A stretch of 39,257 nucleotides of DNA, taken from assembly GCA_011192175.1 (NCBI GenBank), contig DUEJ01000122.1, forward strand, positions 1 to 39,257. Reading direction: 5' to 3'. The stretch is from Thermoflexia bacterium (GTDB taxonomy: Bacteria; Chloroflexota; Anaerolineae; B4-G1; SLSP01). Below the pieces are notes generated by a model, which saw nothing but the letters and a program-made list of their open reading frames with translations, did not search any database and was not told where the DNA came from. Positions 31,244-38,404 of this stretch are shown here, in pieces. How positions within the stretch are numbered: the first letter of the stretch is position 1; each line of letters starts with the position of its first letter. Position numbers and translations under genes: made by a program.

Positions 31244-33868
31244 TTATTGAGCGGAGTCGTCCAATCCCGCAATCTGCTGCACCAGCTCCTCTTCCTCGGC
31301 GCGGGTGGAGATTTCGCCGTTGAGACGCGCGGCCCGCAGGGCATCTAAGATACGCCGATAGCTGGGGCCGGGAGGCAACCCCCACGCTTGCAGATCGTTA
31401 CCGGTGACAAGCGAGCGGACGTGCCGCCATTCTTGCCAATAACGGACAATCTTTTCCCGCGCGACTGCCTCTGTAGATAATAACCAGGCCGCGGCCAGTA
31501 GCGGGGAGGTCAACGACTCCAATAAGACGACGATCTCCGCCGGTTGTTCTAGGTAGCTTAATTGCCTCAGCCGGCACTGCAAATCAGGTAATTGAAATAA
31601 CGGTTCTGAAAGCGCGCTGGGCATAATCAGACGCTTGGCTATCCGCTGCAGAACAGGAGCATCCAGGCTATAGAGGAAAAGGACCCAATACAAGGTTAGC
31701 AAATCCTCCGCGTCCAGCCGCCAGAGATCAACGTCCAACTCGGCGCGCAGCCGTTGGAAGCGCTGCGCTACTTCTTCATCAACAACCAAAGCTGGATCGA
31801 GCTGCTGCAAGGCTCCCAACATCTGCAATCGGGCCAATGCCGCTTCCGGTCGCGCTTCATGGAATATCTGAGCCAGCTCATGGCGGAGACGCCCCCCGGT
31901 CACGCGATCCAGCAGCGGCAGCGCGCCAGCAATCAACGCTTCACTGCGTGGATCGAGGTGGAAATCCAGTCGCGCCTCAAAGCGCGCCGCCCGCAAGATG
32001 CGCGTGGGATCGTCCACAAAGCTGAGACTGTGTAGCACCCGAATCACGCCACGTTTTAGGTCAGCGCGCCCATCATAGAAGTCCAATAGCTCGCCCCAAT
32101 GACCGGGACTGAGACGAATCGCCAGGGTATTGATGGTAAAATCGCGCCGGTGGAGATCTTGTTTGATAGAGCTCCATGCTACTTTAGGCAACACGGTCGG
32201 TTGCGTGTAAAATTCCGTCCGCGCGGTCACAAAATCAATAGCCGTGGGCAGCTCCATAATCTCCTCGCCGGTGATGGACGGCAGCACCTGCTGCCAGACT
32301 GGCGGCGTCAGCAGCCACTTGGCCGTCCCGAAGCGGCTATGCGTGCGCACCTCGCCGCCATACGTGCGGGTTAACCCTCGGCAGAGCTGGATAGCGTTGC
32401 CTTCTACCACCAGATCCACATCCACCACGGGCCGTCCCAAGAGCAGGTCGCGCACAATCCCCCCAACGAAGTAGAGCCGGTCAGAGCGTTCCGCAGCCTC
32501 CTCGCCGATCCGGCGGATCAACGTCAGGAGGTGCGCCGGGAAAGCCTGTCTCATCAGCAAGGCGTGTTGCTGCCGCTCGCTCTCCCGCTCCGAAGGCGGC
32601 AAGCGAATCAGATCGGTGCGCGTCACCACGCCGGAGACCACCCCCTCAATAACCACCGGGACCTGTCCCCACCCTTTCTGGATCATCAGGGAGCGCACAT
32701 GCTCCACAGAATCGGACGGGGAGACGCTCACCGTGCCAGCATCCATGACACGGCTCACCGGCTCGTGCTGCCAGCGATGTTGGAGCGCGCGATCCACCGC
32801 GTTGCGCGTCACCAAGCCCACCACGCCCCCCCCCGCGTTGACCACGGGGAAGCCTTCGTGCCCGGTACGCAACATTCGCTCCGCCACATCTTTGATCAAC
32901 GTCTCTGGCTTGACAGTGCGTACACTGTGAGACATCAAATCCCGCACCTGGAGCTTGGGGCGGACGAAACGCGGCAACTCCGCGCGCAGTTCAGCCAACA
33001 CCGAGTTGAGCGACCGGTCGCGCAAGAGTGCGGCAGCCGCCCGGTCATGCCCGCCGCCGCCAAAATGGCGCGCCACTTCCGCCACGCTGATATCGTCGGT
33101 CGTGCTGCGCGCGATAAGATGCGTACTACTGCCCATCTCCACCACCACCAAGAGCGCGGAGGGTTCCACCAAATCGCGTAACTTGTGCGCCAGCGGGGAG
33201 AGCTCCTCATCCGCCCCTGGCGGCGCCTGCGTCCCGGCCAGCACGACCGTGTGACCTTTCAGTTTCAGCGTCTCCAGGTTGTGCAAAAGAGTCTCGTAGA
33301 TCTCGCGCTGGGTCACGGTCAGGGGATACTGGAGGAAATCATTGGCGATCTCTAGGCTAGCGTCATGCTCCAATAGCCAGGCCGCCGCCCGCAGGTCGCG
33401 GGCTGTGGTGGAGGAGAAACTCAACCTGCCGGTATCCTCATAAATGCCGGCTAACATCAAGGTCGCCTCAATGCTGCTAAACGGCATCAGCCGCGCGGAC
33501 ATCGTCTCCACCAACAGCGTGGTTACTGCTCCCAGCTCCTCGCCCTGGAAAATCCAGTTGGCGGGCCAATCCGCGCCTTGCGCATGGTGATCAATCACCA
33601 GCACTTGATCCAGTTCCGGCCCCATGCCGCGCACCGAAACCAGGCTCTGGGTATCCACCAGGATAACGCGACGTACATGCTGTCCTCTGGGCAAAGTGGC
33701 CGGGGCGACAAAAGGTAACTCGGTACGATAGAGCGAGAGGAAAGCTTGCACGTTGCGGTTAATGCGGTGCGGCAGCACCGGAACGGCGTTGGGGTAGAGC
33801 TTATGCGCGCCCAGCAAGCTGGCGATGGCATCGAAATCTGCATGTTCGTGCGTGAGAATAATTTGCAT
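31244..33868 (-). CDS. tRNA nucleotidyltransferase with N-terminal DHH and CBS domains
   Basis: An 874-residue multidomain protein. Residues 1-310 form a DHH/DHHA1 phosphoesterase module (THEHADFDAIASLLGA, VDTQSL, VIDHHAQG, and GGGGHDRAAAALL). Two CBS domains follow (about 315-430: VRDLMSHSVRTVKPETLIKDVAERM; VSRVMDAGTVSVSPSDSVEHV). The class II polymerase-beta-like nucleotidyltransferase then has YFVGGIVRDLLLGRPVVDVDLVVEGNA (metal-binding DxD), RRDFTINTLAI and DPTRILRAARFEARL, and ends in a helical tRNA-binding region. Enzymes of this architecture add CC, A or CCA to tRNA 3' ends; which one cannot be told here. The DHH module may remove nucleotides or degrade small nucleotides. All three tRNAs in this window lack encoded CCA. 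ATG 33868 directly abuts an 8-bp repeat array and has no ribosome site. Confidence 0.9.
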   Translation of the reverse strand: MQIILTHEHADFDAIASLLGAHKLYPNAVPVLPHRINRNVQAFLSLYRTELPFVAPATLPRGQHVRRVILVDTQSLVSVRGMGPELDQVLVIDHHAQGADWPANWIFQGEELGAVTTLLVETMSARLMPFSSIEATLMLAGIYEDTGRLSFSSTTARDLRAAAWLLEHDASLEIANDFLQYPLTVTQREIYETLLHNLETLKLKGHTVVLAGTQAPPGADEELSPLAHKLRDLVEPSALLVVVEMGSSTHLIARSTTDDISVAEVARHFGGGGHDRAAAALLRDRSLNSVLAELRAELPRFVRPKLQVRDLMSHSVRTVKPETLIKDVAERMLRTGHEGFPVVNAGGGVVGLVTRNAVDRALQHRWQHEPVSRVMDAGTVSVSPSDSVEHVRSLMIQKGWGQVPVVIEGVVSGVVTRTDLIRLPPSERESERQQHALLMRQAFPAHLLTLIRRIGEEAAERSDRLYFVGGIVRDLLLGRPVVDVDLVVEGNAIQLCRGLTRTYGGEVRTHSRFGTAKWLLTPPVWQQVLPSITGEEIMELPTAIDFVTARTEFYTQPTVLPKVAWSSIKQDLHRRDFTINTLAIRLSPGHWGELLDFYDGRADLKRGVIRVLHSLSFVDDPTRILRAARFEARLDFHLDPRSEALIAGALPLLDRVTGGRLRHELAQIFHEARPEAALARLQMLGALQQLDPALVVDEEVAQRFQRLRAELDVDLWRLDAEDLLTLYWVLFLYSLDAPVLQRIAKRLIMPSALSEPLFQLPDLQCRLRQLSYLEQPAEIVVLLESLTSPLLAAAWLLSTEAVAREKIVRYWQEWRHVRSLVTGNDLQAWGLPPGPSYRRILDALRAARLNGEISTRAEEEELVQQIAGLDDSAQ

Positions 33869-33900
33869 GGGATTAGTCTGTTAGTCAGGTAGTTTGATAG
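33869..33900 (-). repeat. 8-bp tandem repeat abutting the nucleotidyltransferase start
   Basis: Four octamers on the plus strand: gggattag tctgttag tcaggtag tttgatag. In the sense of the gene they read CTATCAAA CTACCTGA CTAACAGA CTAATCCC, then ATG immediately. Confidence 0.7.
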
Positions 33901-33901
33901 C

Positions 33902-33951
33902 CTGGCGACTAAAGTCGCGGCTACGGTGGCGAAGTCCACCTACGGGGACTA
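33902..33951 (-). repeat. 50-bp dispersed repeat, copy B
   Basis: Reverse orientation copy; differs from copy C at two positions over 50 bases. It starts next to the octamer array upstream of the nucleotidyltransferase gene. Confidence 0.85.
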
Positions 33952-34002
33952 GCGCTTTGTCAGATACATTGTGAGCAGTGGCCGAGGTTTGCGTATCACT
34001 TA

Positions 34003-34026
34003 CTCGCCTTTTCGCTTACTCGCTCA
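34003..34026 (+). repeat. Orphan 8-bp repeat (CTCGC type)
   Basis: Three octamers CTCGCCTT TTCGCTTA CTCGCTCA, the same type as the array before mutS2, but with no intact gene directly downstream. Confidence 0.55.
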
Positions 34027-34332
34027 TTATATCACGATGCTCTTTAGAGAAAGCGAGCATCGGTGCCAGAGTATTTACCCTGTCTGAAGAGAAGTTGACA
34101 AATCTTGGAAGGAGAATTACACTGTTACACTGTGTTCAACCACTTCTCAATAAGAGGGTCTTACTACAAACACGCCTTGATAAGTTAAAATTATGATACG
34201 CTAACGCATCGCCCCAAAAACACCTAAATTATGAGTAACACACGTTTTTGCCTATTACTGGGCAAAACGGTGTCTCAATGTATGATGTATAATTCCGGTT
34301 CGCTATCAGTCTACTTTTAAGGAGACTTAAAT
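34027..34332. other. Upstream region of the restriction-modification pair
   Basis: No gene recognised; a 72-residue track ORF (33978-34196) has no clear family. An imperfect hairpin CGTTTTTGCC / GGGCAAAACG (34243-34269) lies about 20 bases ahead of a candidate -10 TATAAT (34288-34293), 40 bases before the restriction gene start. There is no convincing -35. GC drops sharply from about 34190 onward. Confidence 0.45.
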
Positions 34333-35109
34333 ATGCGGAAGAAACAGCAAGTTATCAGTAAATTATTCGAGATATGCAAAAAGAGAAATGATTTTGTCTT
34401 TGACAACAGACTCGTCAAAAAGACCTGTGCGGAAATAGGTTTTAAAAACCCTTACGACGTAACAAAAATTGATAATTCTTCTATTTTACCCGCTGACGTT
34501 CGAGAGCAAGATTATTTTGTAATTCATTTAGGTATGGGAAACCATCAGTTTGTCAAAGGTATTCATTTTGGGTATCATGAATTTGAACCAATAAACGATG
34601 CAGAGAGAATTAGATGGAAGTATCGCAAAAGTTTGCTCAATGAATTTGATACCAGCGAATCGAACATTCTCTCTGTAGCCAATAACCAAAGGATATTACA
34701 TGATTTTTTATATAAAGATATGGTCGCCTCCCCAAAAGCATACAATTCACGCCGCACGAAAAAATCAATAACCTATTTCGTCGGGGATGAGTTTATCGAG
34801 ACAACCAACTTGCAAATGGAAATAGATTTTACATTTGAGTACCATGGAAATGTGACGGTTATTGAAGCCAAAAACAAATATCCTGAAGATTTTGCTGTTT
34901 ACCAACTTTTTCATCCTTACAAGTATTATCGTCAGTTGAAAAAAGAAGAGAACATAGATATAAAACAGATAAATAGTTGCTACATTTTGCGCAGACAAGG
35001 GGAGGAAGGGTCTGTCTTGCGGTTATACAAATATACCTTTGATGATGAAAATCAAATTAGCTCAATACGACTGGTGGAAAAAGCAGAATACGCTCTTGTA
35101 AAACGATAA
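34333..35109 (+). CDS. Type II restriction endonuclease (PD-(D/E)XK fold)
   Basis: A 258-residue protein encoded in AT-rich DNA unlike its neighbours. The likely nuclease core is MEIDFTFEYHGNVTVIEAKNKYPEDFAVYQL: Asp165, then Glu178-Ala-Lys180 (the ExK of PD-(D/E)XK nucleases), followed by a helix with Gln191. The N-terminal part (about 1-150) probably contacts DNA and sets specificity. The immediate downstream partner is a DNA methyltransferase gene, which makes a restriction role the best reading. The recognition site is unknown. AAGGAG seven to eight bases before ATG supports the start. GC content and gene pairing suggest horizontal acquisition. Confidence 0.75.
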   Translation: MRKKQQVISKLFEICKKRNDFVFDNRLVKKTCAEIGFKNPYDVTKIDNSSILPADVREQDYFVIHLGMGNHQFVKGIHFGYHEFEPINDAERIRWKYRKSLLNEFDTSESNILSVANNQRILHDFLYKDMVASPKAYNSRRTKKSITYFVGDEFIETTNLQMEIDFTFEYHGNVTVIEAKNKYPEDFAVYQLFHPYKYYRQLKKEENIDIKQINSCYILRRQGEEGSVLRLYKYTFDDENQISSIRLVEKAEYALVKR

Positions 35110-35145
35110 ACCTGACAAATTTCTTGCCTCAGAAAGAGTGAAAAT

Positions 35146-36012
35146 ATGTCCAATAAAATAACCAAATATCTTAATCAAGTTTATTTTGGCGATATTATGG
35201 AGCTACTTAAAAAATTACCCGACCAAAGTGTTGACCTAGTTTACAGTGATCCGGATTACAATGTGGGGATCAAATATGGTAGTCAATCTTACACGGTCAG
35301 TTTTAACGAGTATATCGACTGGTATATTGAACTCAGCAAAGAATCTCTGCGTGTACTCAAAGATAGCGGCAATATGTTTTTAATCAATTATCCAAAACAG
35401 AACTCACATTTACGAGTAAAATATCTTGATGACGCTTGTTACGATGTATTAGATTATGCCTGGGTATATAATTCAAATATAGGACATAGCCCTAGCAGAT
35501 TTACCACCGCGCATAGAAGTATTCTTCATTGTAGAAAAACTAAGAAGAATAATTTCTATAAAAACAATGTTGCCCTGCCCTACAAAAATCCAAATGATAA
35601 ACGCATCAAACAAAGGCTTGCAAATGGCTCCAGAGGAAGAATGCCTTACGATTGGTTTTATTTTGATTTAGTAAAAAATGTTAGTAAAGAGAAAACATTC
35701 CATGCTTGCCAAATTCCTCAAGCTCTATCAGAAATGCTTATAAAATCATCCACTATGCCTAATGACAATGTCTTAATTCACTTCGGGGGGAGCGGTTCCG
35801 AAATAGAAGTTTGTCAAAGAATAGACAGAAACTTTATCGCGGCTGAAATTGACAGAAAGTATTACAAAATGATTGTTGATAGACTCGATTCAGGAAAAAT
35901 CAAACCTGAATACCGACTTGAATTTCGACGAGCAACAAACTTTGCGCGACAACAAGCTCGCTTACTAGAAAAAGAGAACGAATACATAACAGATAACAAG
36001 ACTGACAGTTAA
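35146..36012 (+). CDS. Beta-class DNA methyltransferase (N6-adenine or N4-cytosine)
   Basis: A 288-residue methyltransferase with beta-class motif order. Near the N terminus are FGDIMELLKKLPDQSVDLVYSDPDYNVG (motif IV at residues 34-38) and the motif-V to VIII-like LSKESLRVLKDSGNMFLI. A central target-recognition region follows. At the C-terminal side are motif X-like KTFHACQIPQALSEMLIKSST, motif I HFGGSGSE (about 212-219) and the acidic IAAEID. Odd: motif IV reads DPDY where nearly all members have (D/N/S)PP(Y/F/W), so one proline that shapes the catalytic pocket is Asp. It would protect host DNA against the adjacent endonuclease. It begins 36 bases after that gene, same operon, with a weak ribosome site (AGAGTG). 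Confidence 0.88.
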   Translation: MSNKITKYLNQVYFGDIMELLKKLPDQSVDLVYSDPDYNVGIKYGSQSYTVSFNEYIDWYIELSKESLRVLKDSGNMFLINYPKQNSHLRVKYLDDACYDVLDYAWVYNSNIGHSPSRFTTAHRSILHCRKTKKNNFYKNNVALPYKNPNDKRIKQRLANGSRGRMPYDWFYFDLVKNVSKEKTFHACQIPQALSEMLIKSSTMPNDNVLIHFGGSGSEIEVCQRIDRNFIAAEIDRKYYKMIVDRLDSGKIKPEYRLEFRRATNFARQQARLLEKENEYITDNKTDS

Positions 36013-36386
36013 CAAACGATAGGAATATGGCGTAGCCGGTACAAAACGAAACGAACGGACAGGTCTCTAAAACAAAATCTCTCAGTTAAGCGGTTAATTG
36101 CCGTGAGACGAGAAGCGCAAAATGAATAACCGAAGTTGTTATCTCTGCTGGGTGGAATGATAGTGGCCATATTTATTGCTCTTGATGGGACGTAGGTCTT
36201 CTGAAACTCCCTCCACGACTGAGACCCCCGTCCCACCCACGGCGAGCACCCCTCCCCGCCTAACATGCTTGTCACGGAAAAGATACCTCTCTCCCCTTGT
36301 CCTGGAACCAACCGCCATTTGATACGCAAAGCTTCGTGCTGATCATGGACGCTCCCGATGCCGTAGCCGCAATCTGGAAACCGCAG
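36013..36386. other. Intergenic stretch after the restriction-modification pair
   Basis: No gene is supported. A minus-strand ORF (36009-36329) has no start signal or recognisable domain and crosses the composition boundary between the AT-rich island and normal chromosome. It may be the scar of the island's insertion, but no flanking direct repeat was found. Confidence 0.4.
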
Positions 36387-36878
36387 CTACTCCGTTGTTA
36401 GAAAGCGATCATCGGCGTGGGTGGTCGTGGCGGCGCGTGATTTGCCGGTCAGCCAACCGAGGCGGATCTCATCCGTGCTGCGGAAGAAGGGTACGTAGGG
36501 TTTGATATCCAAGAGCGGCGTGCCGTCCACCATATCCACATCCAAGAAGTGCAATGTCGCGCCCTCAATCCGTTCCAGCCGCACCAACGAGAGACCGATG
36601 GGATTGGGTCGCCGGGGAGCGCGCATGGCGAAGACGCCCCGTGGCGTCTCATCCATGTAGGGCTGGGCTTGTAAGCTATAGCCCTCCGAGAGGTGAAAAT
36701 GGTAGAGGAGCAGGAGATGAGAGAATCCCGCCAGGTCTTTTAAGCCGGGGAGATATTCCGGTTCCAGAGTGAGATAGCCGTGCAGGCCGCGTCCCGCCGT
36801 GGGCTGGATGGGGACTCCTACCTGCTCCTGGAACGGGGTGTGGATGATACCAATGGGTCTGTAGATGATTGTTTGCAT
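36387..36878 (-). CDS. trmO: TrmO-like tRNA methyltransferase (TsaA/UPF0066 family)
   Basis: A 163-residue protein of the TsaA/YaeB family. Motifs: RPIGIIHTPFQEQVGVPIQP at the N terminus, GLKDLAGFSHLLLLYHFH, RAPRRPNPIGLSLVRLERI, and VDGTPLLDIKPYVPFF. The E. coli member TrmO methylates N6-threonylcarbamoyladenosine at position 37 of tRNA-Thr using SAM. The protein is shorter than TrmO of E. coli and lacks its C-terminal extension, as do many family members, so exact substrate is inferred. ATG 36878 has AGAGGTG just before it. A heptamer repeat array ends 13 to 20 bases upstream of the start. Confidence 0.85.
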   Translation of the reverse strand: MQTIIYRPIGIIHTPFQEQVGVPIQPTAGRGLHGYLTLEPEYLPGLKDLAGFSHLLLLYHFHLSEGYSLQAQPYMDETPRGVFAMRAPRRPNPIGLSLVRLERIEGATLHFLDVDMVDGTPLLDIKPYVPFFRSTDEIRLGWLTGKSRAATTTHADDRFLTTE

Positions 36879-36891
36879 GGCACCTCTAATT

Positions 36892-36954
36892 CAAGTCTAA
36901 AGTCGAAGGTTGAAAGTCAAAGGTCGAAGGTCGAAAGTCGAAAGTCGAAGGTTG
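36892..36954 (-). repeat. 7-bp tandem repeat upstream of trmO-like gene
   Basis: Nine units on the plus strand: CAAGTCT AAAGTCG AAGGTTG AAAGTCA AAGGTCG AAGGTCG AAAGTCG AAAGTCG AAGGTTG. This is the longest array of the heptamer family in the window. Confidence 0.85.
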
Positions 36955-37027
36955 ACTTTGCTGAAATAAGCTAGTGTTCTGTCAAGTGTAAAATTAGCAG
37001 GGGGCTACCATACGCCGACCGCTCACT

Positions 37028-37077
37028 AGTCCACGTAGGTGGACTTCGCCACCATAGCCGCGACTTTAGTCGCCAGG
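37028..37077 (+). repeat. 50-bp dispersed repeat, copy C
   Basis: AGTCCACGTAGGTGGACTTC ... GCGACTTTAGTCGCCAGG. It sits in the gap between the divergent trmO-like and small membrane protein genes, together with the CTAGTGTTCTGTCAAGTGT repeat at 36971-36989. The rest of 36955-37255 shows no gene. Confidence 0.85.
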
Positions 37078-37255
37078 CTAGTTGGCCGCTAAGCCGCTAA
37101 GAAAAAAAATTAAGTTTCGAATTTTTGCGCCTACGTGGTGAAGGTCTTGGTTCTTACATTAGAACTATGGTATGGTCGGAATGACATTCCGTTGTCCCTC
37201 GTAAGTGTGTCATTCTGGCCTAGCAAGATTATAGAGGCAAGCTGGATGAAAGCAA

Positions 37256-37283
37256 TTGCTCCTCTTCGTGTTTGAGTTAAGAT
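37256..37283 (+). promoter_or_regulatory. Candidate promoter of the small membrane protein gene
   Basis: TTGCTC and TAAGAT with a 16-base spacer, about 30 bases before the start codon and ahead of the ribosome site AAGGAGG. Confidence 0.5.
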
Positions 37284-37314
37284 AACAGAATGTAACCAGT
37301 CAGAAGGAGGATTG

Positions 37315-37518
37315 ATGGCGCGACGTTCCAAACGGAAGTTTAGATTGTACGGAGTTGAGCGGCCGCTTTTCATCGGCGGGGCGACGCTCTACGTGTTGGG
37401 TCTTTTTGGGGGATGCGGGTTGTTAGCAATGTCCACTCGCACTGCCATCAGCTTGTTGGCTTTGGGGGGCGGATTGCTATTGGTAACGCTCTTCTCGATC
37501 ATCGCTCACAAACGCTAG
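37315..37518 (+). CDS. Small two-helix membrane protein
   Basis: A 67-residue protein with a very basic N terminus (MARRSKRKFRLYG) and two hydrophobic helices (FIGGATLYVLGLFGGCGLLAM and AISLLALGGGLLLVTLFSII) ending IAHKR. Charge distribution suggests both ends face the cytoplasm. I do not recognise a family. The start is firm: AAGGAGG lies six bases before ATG 37315 (the track adds one TTG codon). Confidence 0.65.
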   Translation: MARRSKRKFRLYGVERPLFIGGATLYVLGLFGGCGLLAMSTRTAISLLALGGGLLLVTLFSIIAHKR

Positions 37519-37651
37519 GGGAGCTGGATGAAGGAAGTGAGAATTAAGGTATACTGCGCTGCGGCAGGGCCTGGACGAGAAGCGTAAGTGAGTATGGCTA
37601 ACAGACCCCCACGGTAAAATTCCCAGAAAATTAGTTGGAAAAGAGGTACGC

Positions 37652-38236
37652 ATGGATAAACCAGAGGCGCGGCAGAATGGTTGGCAGTTGTTGCGGACGG
37701 AGTACCCTTTTGAGCATCCGATGTTCCGGGTGCGGCAGGATTGGGTGCGCTGGCCCGACGGGGTGGAGCGCTCATACACGTACATGGAGGCGCGGGGGGC
37801 GGTGTTTGTCGTGCCGGTGACGCCGGAGGGCGAGGTGGTCTTGATCCGGCAGTTCCGCTACACGGTGGATCAGTGGAGTTGGGAGATTCCCGCCGGGGGC
37901 TGTCACGATTTTGAGGGCGCGGATCTGGCGGATTTGGTGCGCCGCGAACTGCGTGAGGAGGTCGGCGGTGTGCCGGACGAGGTGCGCTACATGGGGAAGT
38001 TCCGGCCGGGCGTCAGTCTGATCGACGAGGAGTTTTTCGTCTACTTGGCGACGGGTGTGCGCTTGACAGAGGAACCTACTCCAGAACCGGGCGAGCAGAT
38101 CGAGATACATCTGACTGCGCCGGAGCGCGCGTTGGAGATGGCGCGCAACGGGGAGATGTTCGATGGGCCGTGCGCTTACTCGTTGTTGCTCTGCGAAGAG
38201 GAATTGGTCGGGGAGACAGCAGACGGGAGACGGTAG
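37652..38236 (+). CDS. Nudix hydrolase (ADP-ribose pyrophosphatase-like)
   Basis: A 194-residue protein similar to ADP-ribose pyrophosphatases: VVLIRQFRYTVDQWSWEIPAGG, then a Nudix box with the metal-binding RELREEVGG. The box departs from GX5EX7REUXEEXGU: counting back from RE, the position of the first Glu is Ala (GADLADLVRRE) and the loop is one residue longer. The catalytic REUXEE part is intact. Downstream FRPGVSLIDEEFFVYLATGV is also typical. Likely substrate is an ADP-sugar or ADP-ribose, by family only. GAGGT lies about five bases before ATG. The last codons (GETADGRR) lie in a run of repeat-like words GAGACGG TAGGCGG TAGACAG, so the true C terminus may have been changed by repeat growth. 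Confidence 0.87.
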   Translation: MDKPEARQNGWQLLRTEYPFEHPMFRVRQDWVRWPDGVERSYTYMEARGAVFVVPVTPEGEVVLIRQFRYTVDQWSWEIPAGGCHDFEGADLADLVRRELREEVGGVPDEVRYMGKFRPGVSLIDEEFFVYLATGVRLTEEPTPEPGEQIEIHLTAPERALEMARNGEMFDGPCAYSLLLCEEELVGETADGRR

Positions 38237-38404
38237 GCGGTAGACAGGTGGTCGGGTTTACTACCGGATATTTTTTAGAAGACGTTGAAAAGCAGCCACA
38301 CAGAGCACTCGAAGCAAGCCCAGAGATACATGGAGAAGTTAAAAAAAAGAAATAATCAGTAAAAATCTGTGCAATCTGTGGTTAAAATGCGTGAGGTGAA
38401 AGGT

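Noticed and set aside
32531-33181. A 216-residue plus-strand ORF opposite the tRNA nucleotidyltransferase
   Set aside because: His/Arg-rich shadow of the DHH and CBS coding region, with no start signal.
33978-34196. A 72-residue ORF before the restriction gene
   Set aside because: It starts inside repeat-like DNA, lacks a ribosome site, and I cannot match it to a family; it could be a gene scrap but there is not enough to call it.
36009-36329. A 106-residue minus-strand ORF after the methyltransferase
   Set aside because: No ribosome site, no recognisable domain, and it crosses the border between AT-rich and GC-rich DNA. Treated as non-coding.
36892-36954. Tandem repeats considered as a CRISPR array
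   Set aside because: Units are 7 bp without spacers, and no cas genes are present. The 50-bp repeat copies are several kilobases apart and also not CRISPR.
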